This document shows, one piece after another, positions 39,615 through 49,517 of a DNA stretch of 64,000 bases (position 1 is the first letter of the stretch; the number at the start of each line of letters is the position of its first letter). A program made the translations under genes and the position numbers. The notes beneath the pieces were generated by a model that was given only the letters and a program-made list of their open reading frames with translations, did no database searches and had not been told where the DNA came from. The stretch is taken from the NCBI RefSeq assembly GCF_032823475.1, contig NZ_CP127915.1:3038001-3102000 (forward strand). Reading direction: 5' to 3'. This stretch comes from Acinetobacter sp. SAAs474 (lineage in GTDB: Bacteria > Pseudomonadota > Gammaproteobacteria > Pseudomonadales > Moraxellaceae).

Positions 39615-40748
39615 ATGAAGCTGAAAAATTTATCAATTGTGCTGTGTTTAAGCACTCTTCCACTCTCTGCCATTGCGGCAGGTTTAGACCGTTCTGGTCA
39701 ATCTATTGCGGCATTTTTACAACCAGGTAATTATGCTGAAGCCAGTTATCATGTATTAGATCCAAACGTTCAAGGACAAGATAAGAGCAATAATGCGGTT
39801 GGTGACATGGGAAAAAGTTATAGCTTTCCGACTGCAGCCATTAAAGTTCAAGCCACAGATCAAATTTCTGTCGGTCTTTTATATGATCAACCTTATGGTG
39901 CTGATGCTCAATATGCAGTAGATGGTTCAGATTTTGCGACTGCAACAGAAGGGACCCGTGTTAAAGTTCGTACCAATAATTTAACTGCTTTAATTGGTTA
40001 TCAACCGACTGAAAACTGGAATGTCTATGCAGGACCCGTCTGGCAAACAGTTAAAGCTGATATTGCTTTACGTGGTGATGCCTATAGTAGCCTGAGTGGT
40101 TATAATATTGATGTTAAGGAAAAAGAAGCTTATGGTTGGGTGGCTGGTGCGGCCTACCAAATTCCGGAAATTGCCCTTAAAGCGTCTATAACATATCGCT
40201 CTGAAATTAAACATAACGCTCAGTCTACAGAAAGTCATCCTAGGTTTGGTTCATTTGTAACATCTTTACAAGCAGTCACTCCACAATCGGTTAATATTGA
40301 TTTACAAACAGGAATTACACAAAACACGTTGGCCTTTGCCAATATGCGCTGGGTACATTGGGATCAATTTGTTGTTAGTCCACAAATATTAGGTGATACC
40401 ACTGAAAAATTAACTAAAATACGCCAAGATCTCATCTCATATAGTAAAGACCAATATTCAATTAGTACCGGTCTTGCACATAAATTTAATGACCAATGGG
40501 CAGGTACTGCTTTAGTTGGCTGGGATTCTGGTGCAGGTAATCCTGTGACTGTTCTTGGTCCAACAGAAGGTTACTGGAGTGTAGGCCTAGGTGGGCAATA
40601 TAGTCCAGCACCAGATTATTTTATTCAAGCGGGAATGAAATATTTTTGGCTCGGTGATGCAGAGGGTCAAACCGGTGGAACCGTCAAAGGTTATTTTGAA
40701 AATAACCACGCCCTTGGTTATAGCGTCAAGATCGGTTATCGCTTCTAA
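39615..40748 (+). CDS. FadL/OmpP1-type outer membrane transporter 2
   Basis: 377 residues from ATG 39615 (AGGGAC upstream; the 16 extra upstream codons lack a signal-like start). Signal peptide ending PLSAIAA, then GLDRSGQSIAAFLQPGNYAE, and the barrel ends NHALGYSVKIGYRF. Many stretches are nearly the same as in the previous gene (YGWVAGAAYQIPEIALKASI, GWDSGAGNPVTVLGPTEGYW), so the pair arose by duplication. Shorter in two extracellular-loop regions, which suggests a different substrate. Confidence 0.9.
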   Translation: MKLKNLSIVLCLSTLPLSAIAAGLDRSGQSIAAFLQPGNYAEASYHVLDPNVQGQDKSNNAVGDMGKSYSFPTAAIKVQATDQISVGLLYDQPYGADAQYAVDGSDFATATEGTRVKVRTNNLTALIGYQPTENWNVYAGPVWQTVKADIALRGDAYSSLSGYNIDVKEKEAYGWVAGAAYQIPEIALKASITYRSEIKHNAQSTESHPRFGSFVTSLQAVTPQSVNIDLQTGITQNTLAFANMRWVHWDQFVVSPQILGDTTEKLTKIRQDLISYSKDQYSISTGLAHKFNDQWAGTALVGWDSGAGNPVTVLGPTEGYWSVGLGGQYSPAPDYFIQAGMKYFWLGDAEGQTGGTVKGYFENNHALGYSVKIGYRF

Positions 40749-40844
40749 GCTTTAAATACGTTTAATGCGTTGGCTTTGTTCATGTTTCATAAAATAAGTC
40801 TGCAATATGTAAACTTATTTCAGAACAGGACAGAAACAAAAATT

Positions 40845-40875
40845 AAAAAGGCGCCCTATTCCAGAGCGCCTTTTT
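40845..40875. terminator. Bidirectional terminator, fadL2/thrH
   Basis: AAAAAGGCGC / GCGCCTTTTT, 10-bp stem between convergent genes. Confidence 0.9.
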
Positions 40876-40893
40876 GATTTTAAAAGCAATCGA

Positions 40894-41511
40894 TTATGCA
40901 GGAATATCGCGTACCGAAGCTTGGCGAATAGCTTCTTTTAATGCAGCATAACCATGAATGGCTGGGAACTGTGGAAATTCTGCAATCACATTGTCTGGTG
41001 CATCAAACAAGAAACCTGCATCAGCTTCACCCAACATAGTGGTATCATTATATGAATCACCAGCAGCAATCACACGGAAGTTTAAACCATGCAATGCTTG
41101 TACGGCTTTACGCTTTTGGTCTGGCTGACGTAATTTATAAGCTTTGATCATGCCTTGATCATCTGTTTCTAATTTATGACAGAAAATAGTTGGCCAACCC
41201 AACTGTTGCATTAATGGATGTGCAAATTCATAAAAAGTATCAGAAAGAATAATCAGTTGAAAATGAGTACGAACCCATTCAACAAACTCTTTTGCCCCTT
41301 CAAATGGCCCCATATCAGCAATAACCGCTTGAATATCATTTAATCCTAAGCCATGTTGCTTTAAGATATTTAAACGCTGAGTCATCAATACATCATAGTC
41401 AGGAATATCACGCGTGGTTGCTTCTAACTCTTTAATTCCTGTTTTTTTTGCAAAATTAATCCAAATTTCTGGAACCAATACACCTTCTAAGTCAAGACAA
41501 ACAATTTCCAT
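40894..41511 (-). CDS. thrH: ThrH, phosphoserine phosphatase / homoserine phosphotransferase
   Basis: 205 residues, the usual ThrH length, from ATG 41511 (GGGAG upstream). HAD-fold motifs: CLDLEGVLVPEIW (nucleophile Asp in DLEG), LIILSDTFYEF, Lys in PDQKRKAVQAL, and AGDSYNDTTML. Transfers phosphate from phosphoserine to homoserine or water, in Ser/Thr metabolism. Confidence 0.93.
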   Translation of the reverse strand: MEIVCLDLEGVLVPEIWINFAKKTGIKELEATTRDIPDYDVLMTQRLNILKQHGLGLNDIQAVIADMGPFEGAKEFVEWVRTHFQLIILSDTFYEFAHPLMQQLGWPTIFCHKLETDDQGMIKAYKLRQPDQKRKAVQALHGLNFRVIAAGDSYNDTTMLGEADAGFLFDAPDNVIAEFPQFPAIHGYAALKEAIRQASVRDIPA

Positions 41512-41710
41512 GGATACTCCCAAATATCACAATTAAAAAACTGTCCTATCATATCTGAAGAATAGTGATTTGCATTGCTATTTTTTTAAATCTATTTTTT
41601 TCATATCGTTTTATTTTTTAATGCTAAGTACTATTTAGCAATTCTATTAAAATAGTCAGCAAACTATTTAATATAGGTTTTTATTGCCAAGCCTATTTGC
41701 CAGGACTCTC

Positions 41711-42442
41711 ATGACCACTATTCCAACCATTGATATGATTGATGCACTCGCTGCTGAGTATGCAACAAAATCGCCAAACGAAATCTTACAACTTGCACTC
41801 AATCAAACAGGTGAAATTGCTATTTCATTTTCGGGGGCTGAAGATGTTGTACTGATTGATATGGCATCTCATTTAGGAAAACCTTTCCGCGTTTTTAGTC
41901 TAGATACTGGACGCCTACATCAAGAAACCTATCAATTTATAGAAAAAGTCCGCCAACACTACAATATTGAAATTGAAATCTGTTTTCCAGAAACAACCGC
42001 AGTAGAAAAACTGGTAACAGAAAAAGGTTTATTTAGCTTTTATCAAGATAATCATCAAGAGTGCTGTGGAATTCGTAAAGTACAACCTTTACGTAAAAAA
42101 TTAGCCACCTTAGATGGCTGGATTACTGGTCAACGTAAAGATCAAAGCCCAGGTACACGTCATGAAATTCCAGTGATTCAACTTGATCAGGGTTTTTCAG
42201 GACCAAATCGCCAATTGATCAAATATAATCCTTTGGCAAACTGGTCAAGTGCTGATGTATGGAACTATATTCGTATGATGGAAATTCCCTTTAATCCCTT
42301 ACATGAAAAAGGTTTTATTTCCATTGGCTGTGAACCTTGTACACGCCCAGTATTACCCAATCAACATGAACGTGAAGGACGCTGGTGGTGGGAAGAAGCA
42401 ACCCATAAAGAATGTGGCTTACATGCAGGTAATTTAAAATAA
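41711..42442 (+). CDS. cysH: Adenylylsulfate (APS) reductase, [4Fe-4S] type
   Basis: 243 residues from ATG 41711 with AGGA upstream. PP-loop [15 protein letters not shown]; first Cys pair [17 protein letters not shown]; second [10 protein letters not shown]; catalytic KECGLHAG near the end. The CC...CxxC set marks the iron-sulfur APS reductase group rather than cluster-free PAPS reductase, so it reduces APS to sulfite with thioredoxin in assimilatory sulfate reduction. Confidence 0.92.
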   Translation: MTTIPTIDMIDALAAEYATKSPNEILQLALNQTGEIAISFSGAEDVVLIDMASHLGKPFRVFSLDTGRLHQETYQFIEKVRQHYNIEIEICFPETTAVEKLVTEKGLFSFYQDNHQECCGIRKVQPLRKKLATLDGWITGQRKDQSPGTRHEIPVIQLDQGFSGPNRQLIKYNPLANWSSADVWNYIRMMEIPFNPLHEKGFISIGCEPCTRPVLPNQHEREGRWWWEEATHKECGLHAGNLK

Positions 42443-42516
42443 TCGATCAGTATTATCGTGACACAACAATTTGACATTCTCACCGCCTTAAAAAACTGCG
42501 TGTTATGCTCAATATA

Positions 42517-42551
42517 ATCAATAGTATAGAATTAATCTCTATACTATTGAT
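42517..42551. repeat. 14-bp perfect inverted repeat between cysH and the wax ester synthase gene
   Basis: ATCAATAGTATAGA / TCTATACTATTGAT with a 7-base loop. It is not followed by T, so it is a poor terminator; it could be a regulator site or small relic. The other ~400 bases of this gap (42,443-42,859) hold no gene I trust. Confidence 0.6.
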
Positions 42552-42859
42552 CTGTTTGATAGATTATAACAACGCCATCTGCACTGCATAGTTAAAGCCA
42601 ACTGATCAACCACATATTCCTAGTCCCCTTACTTTTAAATCAACAATAAGGCATTCAAAGCTAATCGATAATTTTATGAATAAAAAGTTGAAGAATTTAA
42701 CTTTATCCTGTTATGAGCAACAAATATTTTTATAAATCTGGATCATCCGCTATATTTGATCAGGAAAGTGTTTATAATTTAGCAGCAACCCTTAACTTTT
42801 ATCTCAATATGGCCACTCATAATGGAGTAGCAAATTTTTGCAATGAGGCAATAAAGATT

Positions 42860-44221
42860 ATGCGTCCATTACATCCAATTGACTTTATTTTTCTTTCATT
42901 GGAAAAAAGACAGCAACCTATGCATGTAGGTGGACTTTTTTTATTTCAAATTCCAGCTCATGCACCTGCTTCATTTATTCAAGATCTCGTGAGTGAAATT
43001 AGACAAAGCAAATCAATTCCTGTCCCTCCTTTTAACAATAAATTAAATGGACTATTTTGGGATGAAGATGAGGAGTTTGATTTAGATCATCATTTTCGCC
43101 ATATTGCGCTACCTAAACCCGGTCGTATTCGTGAATTATTTACTTATATTTCACAAGAACATAGCTCATTACTTGATCGTGCCAAGCCGCTATGGACCTG
43201 TAATTTAATTGAAGGGATTGAAGGGCATCGTTTTGCATTATACTTTAAAATTCATCATGCAATGGTCGATGGTATTGCCGGTATGCGTTTGGTTGAAAAA
43301 TCACTTGCACATGACCCACATCGTAAAAGTATTGTACCACCGTGGTGTGTGCAAACTCATTCTGCACCACATCCTAAAAAACATCGTTTACATAACATGA
43401 TGACAGGGATTAAAAGTCAGTTGGCATCCACGCCTCGCGCACTGTATGAATTATCACAAACCATGATTAAAGATATGGGGCGTAATCCTGATTATGTTTC
43501 CAGCTTCCAAGCACCTGTCACCCTTTTAAATCAACGAGTAAGTTCATCTCGTCGCTTTGCTGCACAATCTTTTGAGTTAGCACGACTAAAAAAAATTGCT
43601 AAAAATTTTAATGTCACACTCAATGATGTCATTTTGGCCATTTGTTCTGGAGCACTACGTCAATATCTGATCCTGCATGATGCTTTACCGGAAAAACCTT
43701 TAATTGCAATGATTCCAGCATCAATACGTGAGGATGATTCGGATGTCTCCAACCGTATTACTATGATTCTGGCCAATTTAGCCACCAATCAGACTGACCC
43801 ATTAGCACGTTTGATGACGATTCATCGTAGTGTATTAAATGCAAAACAAAAATTTAGGCGTATGAGTGCCAATCAGATTCTCAGTTATAGTGCTTTTGTG
43901 TACAGTTTGGCCGGCCTGAATATTCTTTCTGGTTTAATGCCACAACGACAAGCATTTAATCTGGTGATTTCTAACGTACCTGGTCCACGTGAACCCTTAT
44001 ATTGGAATGGTGCCAAACTCGACGCCTTATACCCTGCTTCGATTGTACTTGATGGTCAAGCATTGAATATCACGATGACCAGTTATCTCGATAAACTTGA
44101 AGTTGGCTTGATCGCCTGTCGCGATATATTGCCTAAAATGCAGAACCTGCTTATTTACTTAGAAGATGAAATTCAACAATTTGAAACGATTATGACCACG
44201 GCTGAATCATCATCACTCTAG
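42860..44221 (+). CDS. atfA: Wax ester synthase / diacylglycerol acyltransferase (WS/DGAT)
   Basis: 453 residues. Start at ATG 42860, because MRPLHPIDFIFLSLEKRQQP is how A. baylyi AtfA begins; 49 in-frame codons upstream look non-native. Active-site HHAMVDG at 132-138, in the AtfA position; later NDVILAICSGALRQYL, NLVISNVPGPREPLYWNGAK. Makes wax esters and triacylglycerols from acyl-CoA at the membrane/lipid droplet. Characteristic of Acinetobacter storage metabolism. Confidence 0.95.
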   Translation: MRPLHPIDFIFLSLEKRQQPMHVGGLFLFQIPAHAPASFIQDLVSEIRQSKSIPVPPFNNKLNGLFWDEDEEFDLDHHFRHIALPKPGRIRELFTYISQEHSSLLDRAKPLWTCNLIEGIEGHRFALYFKIHHAMVDGIAGMRLVEKSLAHDPHRKSIVPPWCVQTHSAPHPKKHRLHNMMTGIKSQLASTPRALYELSQTMIKDMGRNPDYVSSFQAPVTLLNQRVSSSRRFAAQSFELARLKKIAKNFNVTLNDVILAICSGALRQYLILHDALPEKPLIAMIPASIREDDSDVSNRITMILANLATNQTDPLARLMTIHRSVLNAKQKFRRMSANQILSYSAFVYSLAGLNILSGLMPQRQAFNLVISNVPGPREPLYWNGAKLDALYPASIVLDGQALNITMTSYLDKLEVGLIACRDILPKMQNLLIYLEDEIQQFETIMTTAESSSL

Positions 44222-44239
44222 CTTATTAAGATTGAAACT

Positions 44240-44261
44240 AAAGGGCTGAATTCAGCCCTTT
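44240..44261. terminator. Bidirectional terminator
   Basis: AAAGGGCTGAATTCAGCCCTTT, a perfect 22-base palindrome (about 8-10 bp stem) between convergent genes, followed by T on the plus strand. Confidence 0.8.
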
Positions 44262-44454
44262 AGTTTTTAATATTACGACATTGCTTGAGCAGTTGATGAC
44301 ACACTGTCGTCACCATTGCTGTTGTGATTTGCACTTCTTTACCTTCAGCATTGACCAAATAAGCCTGATGGGTATTCTGGCCTTCTAATGCTTTTACGCT
44401 ATCTTGAATTACAACATTACTTACATTCATCTTTGCACCTCTTGGCTTAGACAT
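44260..44454 (-). CDS. Small conserved hypothetical protein
   Basis: 64 residues: MSKPRGAKMNVSNVVIQDSV, then YLVNAEGKEVQITTAMVTTV and CHQLLKQCRNIKN. A short strand-turn-strand followed by a helix. The second ATG (44430) has AGAGGTG at good spacing and is an alternative start. No family recognised. Confidence 0.7.
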   Translation of the reverse strand: MSKPRGAKMNVSNVVIQDSVKALEGQNTHQAYLVNAEGKEVQITTAMVTTVCHQLLKQCRNIKN

Positions 44455-44557
44455 CTAACACGTGTCCTTCATTAGCTAGTCAATGTAGTATTGTAAATTT
44501 CAGAATAAAAGTAAAATTTCAGTTGTAACAACTGGTTAACGATATTCTGTTACAATT

Positions 44558-46012
44558 TCAACTTAAAATGATATCGTATTGCTCTTGCGTGTATAAATTT
44601 TCTACTTGAAATTTAATTACACGGTTAAGAAAATGTTCTAAATCAGCAACAGAACTGGCCTCTACGGTGAGCAACCGATCAATCACTTGCGGATGTGCAA
44701 CAACAGTAAAGCCGCTCTGTGACTCATATGCACGTGCATATCGCATAATTTCACGAAAGATTTCGTAACATATTGACTCTGCTGTTTTTACAAAACCACG
44801 CCCTTGACATGTTTGGCAAGATTCACACAATAAATGCTCTAAAGATTCACGTGTTCTTTTTCGTGTCATTTCAACCAAACCAAGTTCAGAAACTTGCGTA
44901 ATCTTAGTTTTTGCATGATCACGTTCTAGCATACGTTCAAATTGTGTTAACACCTCTTCACGATGATGTGATTCTTGCATATCAATAAAATCAATAATAA
45001 TAATACCACCTAAGTTTCTTAATCTGAGTTGGCGTGCAATTACCTTAGTGGCTTCCATATTGGTTTTAAAAACTGTATCTTCCAAGGAGCGGCCACCGAC
45101 ATAAGAGCCAGTATTCACATCAATGGTTGCCATGGCCTCAGTTTGATCAATCATCAAATAGCCACCAGATTTTAATGCAACCCGCGTTTGTAATGCTTTT
45201 TGAATATCCTCTTCAACATTATATAAATCAAAAATTGGCCGCTCACCTGGATAATGTATCAGCCGATCTTGCATCATGGGTACAAATTCTTTAACAAATT
45301 CTTTTAATTTGCCATAAATTTCACGTGAATCGACTAAAATTTTTGCTGTATCTTCACTGGCAAGATCACGAATAATGCGCTGTGGTAATGGTAATTCTTC
45401 AAAAACAAGTGCTGGAGCAGTAATCAATTGCTGGGTACGTTGAATATATTCCCATAGCTTGACCAGATAGGTCATATCTTGTGCTAATGCATCTTCATCC
45501 ACACCATCTGCGGCTGTTCTAACAATTACTGATCCGGGTAACTTATGCTGCGTTTGAATCTTTTCAATAATCTTACGTAAACGTTCTCGTTCTTCTTCAG
45601 ATTCAATTCGCTGTGAAACACCCAAATGATTACCAAAGGGCATTAACACCAAATAACGCGAAGGAATGGAAAGATCTGTACTTAAACGGGCACCTTTCGT
45701 ACCCAGCATATCTTTCATCACCTGAACACTGAGAATTTGTCCCGGTTGTAAAAGATCAAAGACATTCGGTGTAGGCTGATGGCGTGGCCAAACCATATCA
45801 TTGATATGTAGGAAAGCAGTACGTGATAGACCAATATCAACAAATGCAGCTTGCATCCCCGGTAAAACCCGTACGACCTTACCTTTGTAAATATTACCTA
45901 CCAAACCACGTTTTGCAGTACGTTCAACAAATAACTCATTGACTGTACCATTTTGGATTAATGCAACCCGACACTCCATAGGTGTCACATTAATCAATAA
46001 TTCGTCAGACAT
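44558..46012 (-). CDS. rng: Ribonuclease G
   Basis: 484 residues from ATG 46012. N-terminal S1 domain (GNIYKGKVVRVLPGMQAAFV, DIGLSRTAFLHINDM), catalytic acidic residues in MATIDVNTGSYVG and GGIIIIDFIDM, and the Zn-link CESCQTCQGRG. Processes 5S/16S rRNA and mRNA. Its place next to maf and mreBCD is the usual gammaproteobacterial order. Confidence 0.96.
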   Translation of the reverse strand: MSDELLINVTPMECRVALIQNGTVNELFVERTAKRGLVGNIYKGKVVRVLPGMQAAFVDIGLSRTAFLHINDMVWPRHQPTPNVFDLLQPGQILSVQVMKDMLGTKGARLSTDLSIPSRYLVLMPFGNHLGVSQRIESEEERERLRKIIEKIQTQHKLPGSVIVRTAADGVDEDALAQDMTYLVKLWEYIQRTQQLITAPALVFEELPLPQRIIRDLASEDTAKILVDSREIYGKLKEFVKEFVPMMQDRLIHYPGERPIFDLYNVEEDIQKALQTRVALKSGGYLMIDQTEAMATIDVNTGSYVGGRSLEDTVFKTNMEATKVIARQLRLRNLGGIIIIDFIDMQESHHREEVLTQFERMLERDHAKTKITQVSELGLVEMTRKRTRESLEHLLCESCQTCQGRGFVKTAESICYEIFREIMRYARAYESQSGFTVVAHPQVIDRLLTVEASSVADLEHFLNRVIKFQVENLYTQEQYDIILS

Positions 46013-46050
46013 AATAAAACTCAAAACATTATAAAAATTCTGTTCAGCAG

Positions 46051-46617
46051 TTAATTTAATGCCTTAACTGTCTGTAATAACTGTACTGTTTCAAAAAGTG
46101 GTAATCCAACAACATTACTATAACTCCCCTGAATTCGAGGAATATAACGTGCTGCTATGCCTTGAATAGCGTAAGCCCCTGCTTTACCGATTGGCTCACC
46201 TGTTGCCCAATAATCTTCCATATCATTGGCAGTCATCTTTTGAAATTCAACCGCAGTTGAAACGACTATACTGTGCTTTTGTTGTTTTGTCCGCACACAT
46301 ACACCAGAATATACATGATGCTGACGTCCAGAAAGTAAAGACCACATTGCAAATGCATGTTGCTTTGATTCTGGTTTTGCTAAAATATGTTGCTCTATCG
46401 CTACACTGGTATCCGCAGCAAGTACAATGGCATTTGGAAACTGTTTAAGTACAGCCTCTGCTTTTTGAGATGCCAAACGTTCAACATAATGCTCAACTTG
46501 CTCATTGGGATGTAATGTTTCATCAATATCAGGACTACAGATTTCAAACTGCAGGCCTAATTGTGATAAAAGCTCACGACGACGTGGTGAGCTTGAAGCA
46601 AGAATTATATGCGCCAT
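46051..46617 (-). CDS. maf: Maf-family nucleotide pyrophosphatase
   Basis: 188 residues from ATG 46617, which overlaps the mreD 3' end by 13 bases. Maf motifs: ILASSSPRRRELLSQLGL, then VLAADTSVAI and QKMTANDMEDYWATGEPIGK, GAYAIQG. Removes non-canonical nucleotides and affects septation. Third-base and order typical of the mre operon. Confidence 0.93.
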   Translation of the reverse strand: MAHIILASSSPRRRELLSQLGLQFEICSPDIDETLHPNEQVEHYVERLASQKAEAVLKQFPNAIVLAADTSVAIEQHILAKPESKQHAFAMWSLLSGRQHHVYSGVCVRTKQQKHSIVVSTAVEFQKMTANDMEDYWATGEPIGKAGAYAIQGIAARYIPRIQGSYSNVVGLPLFETVQLLQTVKALN

Positions 46618-47108
46618 TTTTTTAACAAATAATACATTACAGGCCAAACCAGAATACTACTAAGCAAGGGTTGCCCATGTCGGGTATAAACAAAAGCAAT
46701 TCCTCCCATGACTTGCATTAAAAATGTCAGCATTAAATAAGCAATTAAGGCCAAAATGGTAATGACCCATAAGTTGTTAAAGGTCATTATATAGCGTTCT
46801 CGTGTTAAATAACGTGCTATAAATGTAATAACAACAAAACTTAAGGCATTCATTCCTAATGGAGCATCAATTAATAAATCTGTAAATAATCCTGTGGTAA
46901 ATGCAAACCATACACCACACCATGTTGGCTGCCCCATAATCCAAAATAATACCACCATGAACATAAAACATGGTCGCCATCCAGAAATCGCATAAGAGAG
47001 CGGATAAACCGTCAAAACCGAAGCAATTACAACTGAAATAATAATCGGAAATAACGGATCTCTATTGGGTGTAGCACCTAAACGATTACCCAATTTAGCG
47101 ATCAGCAT
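46605..47108 (-). CDS. mreD: Rod shape-determining protein MreD
   Basis: 167 residues, about five membrane helices (VVIASVLTVYPLSYAI, FMFMVVLFWIMG, LLIDAPLGMNALSFVVITFI). Couples MreB/MreC to cell-wall synthesis. Overlaps mreC by 14 bases. Confidence 0.92.
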   Translation of the reverse strand: MLIAKLGNRLGATPNRDPLFPIIISVVIASVLTVYPLSYAISGWRPCFMFMVVLFWIMGQPTWCGVWFAFTTGLFTDLLIDAPLGMNALSFVVITFIARYLTRERYIMTFNNLWVITILALIAYLMLTFLMQVMGGIAFVYTRHGQPLLSSILVWPVMYYLLKKWRI

Positions 47109-47952
47109 AAGGTTGCTCCTTCGCTAAAGAATTGGAATACAACACCACAACATGATGCCCACTCGCGAGTTTTGCAGCAGGAATAACATCAATTTGAGCA
47201 AATTCGCCAGAATTATGACGACGAACTTTTGCTACCGTTCCCACAAGATAACCCGCAGGGAAATGCTCACCTAAGCCAGAACTATAAACTTTTTCACCGA
47301 CTTTAATATCTGCACTGGTTGGGACATATTCCATTTTTAATAGACCTAAATCGCCAGTTCCAGAAACAATTGCACGCATACCACTACGCTCTAGATAGAC
47401 AGATAATGCATGTTCTTTGTCTGATAACAGCATCACCCGACTACTTCTTGGTGAAACTGAAATAATTTGACCGACAATCCCTTTATCATCCAGTACGGTT
47501 TGACCCACTTTTAATTGATTTAAGGCACCACGGTTAATCACAATAATATGTCGTAATGGATCGGGATCCGTACCAATCACTTCAGCGATTTCCATACGAC
47601 CATCAATAATTAAAGGTGTATCCAATAAACCACGTAAACGCGTATTTTCTGCAGAAAGTTCTGACAACTTTTGCAGTCGAACATTCGCTTGAGATAATTC
47701 TGCACGCATAGCGGTATTTTCACGTCTGAGTTGTGCTTCAGACTTACTTTGTTGACTTAACCATTCTCTCGAAAGTACGGGATAGCTTGCAACGGTATAA
47801 ATTGGATTATAAGCCGTATACAAGACATCTCTTGCGGGTTGAATCACATGTGGCATACGGTAGTTAAAAAACAATATGACCAAACATGTAATCACCGCAA
47901 TAACAAATGAGCGAAAAGATGGCGGTTGTCTGGAAAACAGATTTGCTTGCAC
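47095..47952 (-). CDS. mreC: Rod shape-determining protein MreC
   Basis: 285 residues: one N-terminal membrane anchor (FVIAVITCLVILFFNYRM), coiled coil (LRRENTAMRAELSQANVRLQ), then the periplasmic beta domain with MEIAEVIGTDPDPLRHIIVI. Scaffold for the elongation machinery. Confidence 0.94.
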   Translation of the reverse strand: MQANLFSRQPPSFRSFVIAVITCLVILFFNYRMPHVIQPARDVLYTAYNPIYTVASYPVLSREWLSQQSKSEAQLRRENTAMRAELSQANVRLQKLSELSAENTRLRGLLDTPLIIDGRMEIAEVIGTDPDPLRHIIVINRGALNQLKVGQTVLDDKGIVGQIISVSPRSSRVMLLSDKEHALSVYLERSGMRAIVSGTGDLGLLKMEYVPTSADIKVGEKVYSSGLGEHFPAGYLVGTVAKVRRHNSGEFAQIDVIPAAKLASGHHVVVLYSNSLAKEQPYADR

Positions 47953-47968
47953 CCATCTTTTCCTTTAG

Positions 47969-49015
47969 TTACCCAACGAACAGCATATCGTGATTTGGAT
48001 TGTCAAAGAATTCTAGTACTTTACCACCACCACGTGTTACACAAGTCAGAGGCTCTTCTGCAACCACAACAGGCAAACCTGTTTCTTGTGATAACAGTTT
48101 GTCTAAATTACGTAATAATGCACCACCACCGGTAATAACAATACCGCGTTCTGCAATATCTGAAGATAATTCAGGCGGTGTTTGTTCTAAAGCTGATTTT
48201 ACGGCTTGTACAATACTTTGTAATGGATCTGAAATCGCCTGAGCAATTTCATCTGAAGTTACAGTAATTGAACGTGGTACACCCTCAGCCAAATTACGCC
48301 CACGTACTTCAATCTCTAGTGGCGTTTGACCTTCTTCAACCAAAGCCATACCCACTTCTTTTTTAATGTTCTCTGCAGTTGTTTCACCAATTACACAACC
48401 ATGTGCTTTACGCACATAATTAATAATTTGCTCATCAAATACATCTCCACCAATACGTAGAGAATCTGCATAAACACAGCCTTGTAAGGAAATAATGGCG
48501 ATTTCCGTGGTACCACCACCGACATCGACCACCATTGAACCACAAGCTTGCTCAACGGGCATGCCAGCACCAATAGCTGCTGCCATAGGCTCTTCAATTA
48601 AACGTACATCTCGTGCACCTGCATTATAGACAGCTTCACGAATCGCACGGCGCTCAACCAGTGTTGATTTACACGGCACACATACCACAACACGAGGTGC
48701 AGGTGGGAATAAACGTTTTTCATGTACTTTACCAATAAATTGGTTCAACATGGTTTCAGTTACTTCAAAATCTGCAATAACACCATCTTTCATTGGACGG
48801 ATTGCAGAAATATTCGCTGGGGTACGGCCTAACATCTGCTTTGCGTCAAGGCCTACAGCGACAACGATTTTTTGAGAACCACTGTGTCTGATTGCCACAA
48901 CGGTAGGTTCATTTAATATAATACCTCTTCCTGGCGCATAAATAAGTGTATTTGCTGTACCTAAGTCAATGGCTAAATCAGGTGAAAACAAGCCAATTAG
49001 TCGTTTTAGAATCAC
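47969..49015 (-). CDS. mreB: Rod shape-determining protein MreB
   Basis: 348 residues, actin fold: phosphate loops [20 protein letters not shown] and [19 protein letters not shown], adenosine motif [16 protein letters not shown]. First gene of mreBCD-maf-rng; divergent from gatC across 133 bases. Confidence 0.97.
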   Translation of the reverse strand: MILKRLIGLFSPDLAIDLGTANTLIYAPGRGIILNEPTVVAIRHSGSQKIVVAVGLDAKQMLGRTPANISAIRPMKDGVIADFEVTETMLNQFIGKVHEKRLFPPAPRVVVCVPCKSTLVERRAIREAVYNAGARDVRLIEEPMAAAIGAGMPVEQACGSMVVDVGGGTTEIAIISLQGCVYADSLRIGGDVFDEQIINYVRKAHGCVIGETTAENIKKEVGMALVEEGQTPLEIEVRGRNLAEGVPRSITVTSDEIAQAISDPLQSIVQAVKSALEQTPPELSSDIAERGIVITGGGALLRNLDKLLSQETGLPVVVAEEPLTCVTRGGGKVLEFFDNPNHDMLFVG

Positions 49016-49148
49016 GGAATCGTTCTCTATTAATCTTTGTGTAGACGCAAACGGTAACTTTAACTAAATGTGATGATTTGAACAAGTCAATCGCTTATTA
49101 TAACGTACGATATTTTAATTTTTTTTTATATTGAATTTAGGTGATGTT

Positions 49149-49463
49149 ATGTCTTTATCAGATACAGAGCAATCTGAAGGTCTAAATGCACAAACTGTAA
49201 CACAAATTGCACATCTTGCTCGTTTGTCATTAAATGATACTCAATCTACTGAATATGCTCAAAGTCTCAACAAAATTTTAGGCATGATGGAAACTTTAAA
49301 AGCGATCAATACCGATGATGTTGAACCGTTAAAAAGTCCATTCGACCATCCTCAACCCTTACGTCAAGATCGTGTGACTGAACAGAACCATCGTGAAGAA
49401 TATCAAGCCATTGCTCCTGCTGTTCAAGATGGCTTATATCTGGTTCCACGTGTAATTGAATAA
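49149..49463 (+). CDS. gatC: Asp-tRNA(Asn)/Glu-tRNA(Gln) amidotransferase subunit C
   Basis: 104 residues from ATG 49149 (AGGTGA upstream). VTQIAHLARLSLNDTQSTEY, DDVEPLKSPFDHPQPLRQDR are the GatC marks. Helps fold and stabilise GatA in the transamidosome. Confidence 0.94.
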   Translation: MSLSDTEQSEGLNAQTVTQIAHLARLSLNDTQSTEYAQSLNKILGMMETLKAINTDDVEPLKSPFDHPQPLRQDRVTEQNHREEYQAIAPAVQDGLYLVPRVIE

Positions 49464-49517
49464 TTTTTACTCCGTTCAGACTATTTATCTTCAGTTATAG
49501 GCAAAGAATCTTTAATT

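Noticed and set aside
42713..42859. 49-codon N-terminal extension of the WS/DGAT
   Set aside because: Known AtfA begins at MRPLHPIDF; the upstream codons have no similarity to that family and no better ribosome site.
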